In this document: piece after piece, positions 6,280-8,167 of the stretch
How positions within the stretch are numbered: position 1 is the first letter of the stretch
Layout: every line of letters begins with the position of its first letter
NCBI GenBank assembly: GCA_903890595.1
Contig: CAITBU010000050.1
Coordinates: forward strand, 1 to 8,167
Direction: 5' to 3'
DNA from: an uncultured Holophagaceae bacterium
Lineage (GTDB): Bacteria; Acidobacteriota; Holophagae; Holophagales; Holophagaceae
DNA: 8,167 nt
Notes under the pieces: model-generated
What the model was told of the DNA's origin: nothing
The model's database searches: none
What the model saw: only the letters and a program-made list of their open reading frames with translations
Translations under genes and position numbers: made by a program

Positions 6280-6780
6280 CTACTTCAGGCGATCGCGGAT
6301 CTTGCTGATGCCCGCTTCGGCGCACTGGTCATCCAGATGGCCACCGGGAGCGCCCCCCACACCGATGGCGCCGATGACCTCGGTGCCGACCCGGATCGGG
6401 ATGCCACCTCCCAGGACAAGGAAACCGTCGATCATGGGCAGGTTGGCGGCGGCCGGGTTCTTCTGGACGGTCTCCAGGATGGCGCTGGTGTTGTTGCGGG
6501 CGGAGGCGGCGGTGAAGGCCTTACGGCGGCTGGCGTCGAGGGTGTGGGGCCCGGCTCCGTCGGCCCGGAGCAGCACCTTGACCTGGCCCGCCCGATCCAC
6601 CACGGCGACGGTCACGGTCCAACCCTTCTCCTGGGCGAACTGCAGTGCCGCCAGGGCGGCCTCGCTGGCCATCGCCATTGAGATGGTTTTTTCGGTGCGG
6701 ACGTCTTGGGCCGGGGCCCAGGTGCCAGGGGCGCAAAGGGCGACGAGGGCGGCCGCGGCGAAAAAGCGGTGTTTGAACAT
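6280..6780 (-). CDS. Exported GlcG/HbpS-family haem-binding-like protein
   Basis: 166 residues on the minus strand, within the usual size of the GlcG/HbpS (DUF336) family. Some members bind or degrade haem and act outside the cytoplasm; others are cytoplasmic with unclear roles. Residues 1-24 are a clear signal peptide (KHRFF, then an alanine-rich core, ending WAPA before Gln25). Family features follow: VAVVDRAGQVKVLLRADGA (~58-76), SRRKAFTAASARNNTSA (~84-100), LPMIDGFLVLGGGIPI (~114-129) and IGAIGVGGAPGGHLDDQCAE (~136-155). AGGAG (6790-6786 on this strand) lies five bases before ATG 6780-6778. It is a single gene, convergent with the SCO gene and bounded on both sides by copies of the ~73 bp repeat, which suggests it moved or was duplicated as a unit. 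Haem binding is inferred from family membership only. Confidence 0.92.
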   Translation of the reverse strand: MFKHRFFAAAALVALCAPGTWAPAQDVRTEKTISMAMASEAALAALQFAQEKGWTVTVAVVDRAGQVKVLLRADGAGPHTLDASRRKAFTAASARNNTSAILETVQKNPAAANLPMIDGFLVLGGGIPIRVGTEVIGAIGVGGAPGGHLDDQCAEAGISKIRDRLK

Positions 6781-6814
6781 GTTTTCTCCTGTGAGGGTGC
6801 TGGCTCGCAGACAT

Positions 6815-6841
6815 CCTATACGCAGAAAGGTGAATCACCAA
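6815..6841 (-). promoter_or_regulatory. Possible promoter/operator of the glcG-like gene
   Basis: GGTGA-A-TCACC (6829-6839) is a perfect 11-base palindrome about 50 bases before the glcG-like start. On the minus strand TTGGTG (6841-6836) and TATAGG (6820-6815) could be -35 and -10 boxes, but the 15-base spacing is short. The palindrome would then overlap the -35 box, a normal repressor position. The same bases also serve as the ribosome site of the small plus-strand ORF at 6841, so the two readings compete. Confidence 0.25.
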
Positions 6842-6900
6842 TGATTACTGAATGCTCACTTGTAAAAACAAGCGAGGTCTTCGAAAGGGTTTCGGGGTGA
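6841..6900 (+). CDS. Possible 19-residue small ORF
   Basis: ATG 6841 is preceded by AAAGGTGA (6826-6833), a strong Shine-Dalgarno match, with a 7-base spacer. It encodes MITECSLVKTSEVFERVSG and stops at TGA 6898-6900, inside repeat copy B. I recognise nothing in the peptide. A good ribosome site before a random ATG can arise by chance, and the same bases form a palindrome that may serve the opposite strand. It could also be the 5' fragment of a lost gene, cut where the repeat begins. Confidence 0.2.
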   Translation: MITECSLVKTSEVFERVSG

Positions 6901-6962
6901 GTTCGGAGTGAGCTTGCCGTTTTTGGGCTCATTTCCAGATTCCCAAACAAACGAAAAGGCCC
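6891..6962 (+). repeat. Direct repeat copy B (~72 bp)
   Basis: Partner of copy A at 6126-6198, in the same orientation, with starts 765 bases apart. It keeps the degenerate 11-base tandem (6894-6904, 6905-6915), the string TTGCCGTTTTTGG and the identical end AAACAAACGAAAAGGCCC. Inside it TTTGGG pairs with CCCAAA (bases of 6921-6947) in place of the TTTGCCG/CGGCAAA pairing of copy A. A foldable core is therefore kept in both, though the paired bases differ. Its right end runs straight into a terminator-like hairpin. Confidence 0.65.
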
Positions 6963-6978
6963 GATTGCTCAGGCCTTT
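6942..6978 (-). terminator. Intrinsic terminator-like hairpin read on the minus strand
   Basis: On the minus strand AAAGGCC (6978-6972), a 10-base loop and GGCCTTT (6961-6955) form a 7-bp stem. A T-rich tail TCGTTTGTTT follows (6954-6945). This is the usual layout of a Rho-independent terminator for leftward transcription. No complete leftward gene lies upstream of it; only a 20-base tRNA-3'-end-like string stands before it. It may therefore be an orphan terminator left beside a lost or displaced gene. Confidence 0.5.
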
Positions 6979-7068
6979 GTGCTGGTAGGGCTAACGGGAT
7001 TTCCTCCGCATCACTCCTGCGGCCTTGGCGCCAACTAGATTTCCCCCTCGCTCGCTACAATTTCGCCG

Positions 7069-7085
7069 CGCAGCTGTCAGCTGCG
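7069..7085. repeat. Seventeen-base perfect palindrome
   Basis: CGCAGCTG (7069-7076), a single central T, and CAGCTGCG (7078-7085). It could bind a dimeric protein or fold as a 6-bp stem with a 5-base loop. Two smaller dyads stand nearby: CCGCA/TGCGG (7006-7010, 7018-7022) and the 10-base palindrome TTGGCGCCAA (7025-7034). No adjacent gene explains them. Confidence 0.45.
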
Positions 7086-7137
7086 TACCTGCCGCAATGA
7101 ATCTCGGCATGGAGGCCAAGTGAATTTGTAATAAAAG

Positions 7138-7182
7138 TTGAAAAAGATTAACGAAAGACCTAAATTAATTAGGCCTTTGTGC
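7138..7182 (+). promoter_or_regulatory. Candidate AbiE promoter with an overlapping palindrome
   Basis: TTGAAA (7138-7143) and TAAATT (7161-7166), 17 bases apart, resemble -35 and -10 boxes pointing into AbiEi. The -10 box lies in a 25-base dyad: AAAG, one mismatch, CCTAA, loop ATTAA, TTAGG, mismatch, CTTT (7154-7178). AbiEi proteins are known to repress their own promoter through inverted repeats, so this may be the operator. On the minus strand the mismatch becomes a G-U pair and a T-rich tail follows, so the same bases also look like a leftward terminator related to the one at 6942-6978. Confidence 0.4.
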
Positions 7183-7196
7183 ATGTGGATTCAACC

Positions 7197-8000
7197 ATGT
7201 CTCTTCCCGACTTCTTCGCTGTCCACCCCGTCTTCACCCGGGAGGAGCTGGTGCGGCACCTCGCCGAAACGGGAGGAAGGGAGCCCAATGCCTCCACCGT
7301 CCGGGCGCTTCTGCGCTACCACCAGACCACGGGAAGGATCCTCTCGGTGCGGCGGGGCCTGTACGCCACCGTGGCGCCAGGCAGCACCCCCTCCTCGGCG
7401 CCCGTGGACGCCTATCTGGTCGGGGCCTTGGGGTGCCCCGGCGGCGTGCTTGCTTATCACACGGCCCTGGAACTCCACGGGCTGGCCTATTCCATCTTTG
7501 AAGCAGTCCAGGTCCTTTCCCCCCGGCTTCAGCGGGGCTGGTCGTTCCGGGGGGTGGATTACCGACCAGTCAAAGCCCGGGAACGCCTGGAGGATGTGGC
7601 GCTGGCCCTGGGTGTGGAAACCATGGACCGCCAGGGCCTCGACCTGCGGGTGACCTCGGTGAGTCGGACTCTGGTGGATGTCCTCGATCGCCCCGACCTG
7701 TCGGGCGGGTGGGAGGAGGTCTGGCGCTCCCTGGAGACGCTGAAGGTCGTGGACGATGCCGAGACGCTGGCCTACCTGGAGCGCCTGGGGAACGCTACGA
7801 CCTCGGCCTTGGTGGGCTTCTACCTTGAACAGCACCCCGGCGTGCTGGATACCGCCGGGGAGACCCTGACCAAGATGGAAGCCCTGCGGCCGAAGGGCAG
7901 GCAGTACCTCGATAGGCAGGCGGGCGGGCGGTTGGCGGCGCGGTGGAATCTGATCGTGCCGGAAACCCACTGGCAGCGGAGCTGGGAGGAGATGCCATGA
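7197..8000 (+). CDS. abiEi: AbiEi-family antitoxin/transcriptional repressor of a type IV toxin-antitoxin system
   Basis: 267 residues. AbiEi proteins repress the abiE promoter through an N-terminal winged helix-turn-helix and counteract the AbiEii nucleotidyltransferase toxin; such pairs can give phage abortive infection. Here MSLPDFFAVHPVFTREELVR opens the typical N-terminus, and the winged helix runs to about residue 60 (RALLRYHQTTGRILSVRRGL). The COG5340-like body continues with AYLVGALGCPGGVLAYHTAL, ELHGLAYSIFEAVQVLS and RVTSVSRTLVDVLDRPDLSGGWEEVWRSL. I take ATG 7197 because it gives the usual family start; a GTG at 7179 would add six residues. Neither has a good Shine-Dalgarno, so initiation may be weak or close to leaderless. 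The stop overlaps the toxin start as ATGA. The antitoxin looks intact although its toxin is broken. Confidence 0.9.
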   Translation: MSLPDFFAVHPVFTREELVRHLAETGGREPNASTVRALLRYHQTTGRILSVRRGLYATVAPGSTPSSAPVDAYLVGALGCPGGVLAYHTALELHGLAYSIFEAVQVLSPRLQRGWSFRGVDYRPVKARERLEDVALALGVETMDRQGLDLRVTSVSRTLVDVLDRPDLSGGWEEVWRSLETLKVVDDAETLAYLERLGNATTSALVGFYLEQHPGVLDTAGETLTKMEALRPKGRQYLDRQAGGRLAARWNLIVPETHWQRSWEEMP

Positions 8001-8167
8001 AGCTTTCGAAGGAGCGCCTGCTTCAGGAGGGTCTTCGAGGCGGAGGGCTTCGCGGTGCGCCGGGTGCCCGTTGAACATGCGGGGGGCAAGTGGCAGCTTC
8101 GCTACGCCGGTGCCCAGGGGCAGGGGGGCAACCTGGAGGTGGACCTCAACTACATGCACCGGGTCCC
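7997..8167 (+). pseudogene. abiEii: Broken AbiEii toxin gene, nucleotidyltransferase core deleted (runs off the window)
   Basis: ATG 7997 overlaps the AbiEi stop and has GGAGGAG (7985-7991) five bases upstream. MKLSKERLLQ is a typical AbiEii start, but the frame ends after 25 residues at TGA 8072-8074. The +1 frame reads RRVFEAEGFAVRRVPVEHAG, then GKWQLRYAGAQGQGGNLEVD and LNYMHRVP to the window end. This matches a region of AbiEii normally found after the nucleotidyltransferase motifs (GGTAL-like, then DIDL-like). Neither motif is present between start and switch point (8011-8031). An out-of-frame deletion of perhaps 70-90 codons has therefore removed the catalytic core. The break near AGGAGG may reflect short shared bases. 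Even if the rest continues normally past the edge, a working toxin is not expected. Confidence 0.82.

Larger units (their letters stand above)
6781..7196. other. Gene-free 416-base stretch between two divergent genes
   Basis: No convincing protein gene. From left to right it holds the Shine-Dalgarno of the glcG-like gene, an 11-base palindrome, a possible 19-codon ORF with a good ribosome site, a hairpin (CTCACTTGT 6855-6863 with ACAAGCGAG 6868-6876), repeat copy B, a minus-strand terminator-like hairpin, a tRNA-3'-end-like string, three further palindromes, and an AT-rich promoter-like region before the AbiEi gene. Such density of dyads, with repeats at the edge, fits an old integration or recombination site. 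The base composition drops sharply in GC at 7121-7170 compared with the rest of the window. Confidence 0.5.

Noticed and set aside
6302..6844. Plus-strand open frame of 180 codons over the glcG-like gene
   Set aside because: Antisense shadow; the minus strand encodes a full GlcG/HbpS protein with signal peptide and ribosome site.
6126..6998. Integron attC sites bracketing the glcG-like gene
   Set aside because: The repeats do not show paired RYYYAAC and GTTRRRY core sites in the right arrangement, and no integrase is visible.
7191..8159. Minus-strand open frame of 322 codons across the AbiE genes
   Set aside because: Antisense shadow of a clearly recognisable AbiEi protein; no family features.
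1..8167. CRISPR array or insertion-sequence transposase
   Set aside because: No regularly spaced short repeats and no transposase or DDE-type frame seen on either strand.

Overview
This is a GC-rich bacterial segment with tightly packed genes. It looks like a chromosome carrying some accessory DNA. The base composition and gene mix (AbiE-type system, NosL/SCO copper proteins, GlcG/HbpS protein, Fis-type sigma-54 activator) would suit an Acidobacteriota such as the Geothrix/Holophaga group. That is an impression from memory; other GC-rich Gram-negatives are possible.

Left part (1-4379): the window opens with the C-terminal Fis-type DNA-binding helix-turn-helix of a regulator. A gap follows that holds a perfect dyad (225-244) and a good -24/-12 sigma-54 promoter match (329-345). 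Next come a cytosolic papain-fold (C1) peptidase and, 74 bases on, a protein of about 1070 residues with a large extracytoplasmic domain, roughly ten membrane helices and a cytoplasmic insert. I infer one regulated unit: activator, enhancer dyad, sigma-54 promoter, protease, membrane protein. I recognise no described system made of the last two genes.

Middle part (4380-6038): a partly decayed copper/respiration operon. Two remnants come first. One is unrecognised; the other is a DUF4405-type membrane protein gene whose start and end survive but whose middle is missing. They are followed by an intact NosL-family copper protein and a SCO lipoprotein, joined by a four-base TTGA overlap. The SCO protein keeps CxxxC but has no histidine where the copper ligand normally lies.

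Right part (6039-8167): a patchwork with mobile-DNA character. Two direct copies of a ~73 bp repeat (62 of 73 positions identical) flank one minus-strand gene for an exported GlcG/HbpS-family protein. A 416-base gene-free stretch then holds two related terminator-like hairpins exactly 200 bp apart, several palindromes and a short tRNA-3'-end-like string. Last is a type IV toxin-antitoxin (AbiE) pair: the antitoxin/repressor AbiEi is intact, but the toxin AbiEii has lost the part that carries its nucleotidyltransferase motifs and is out of frame. The toxin runs off the window end.
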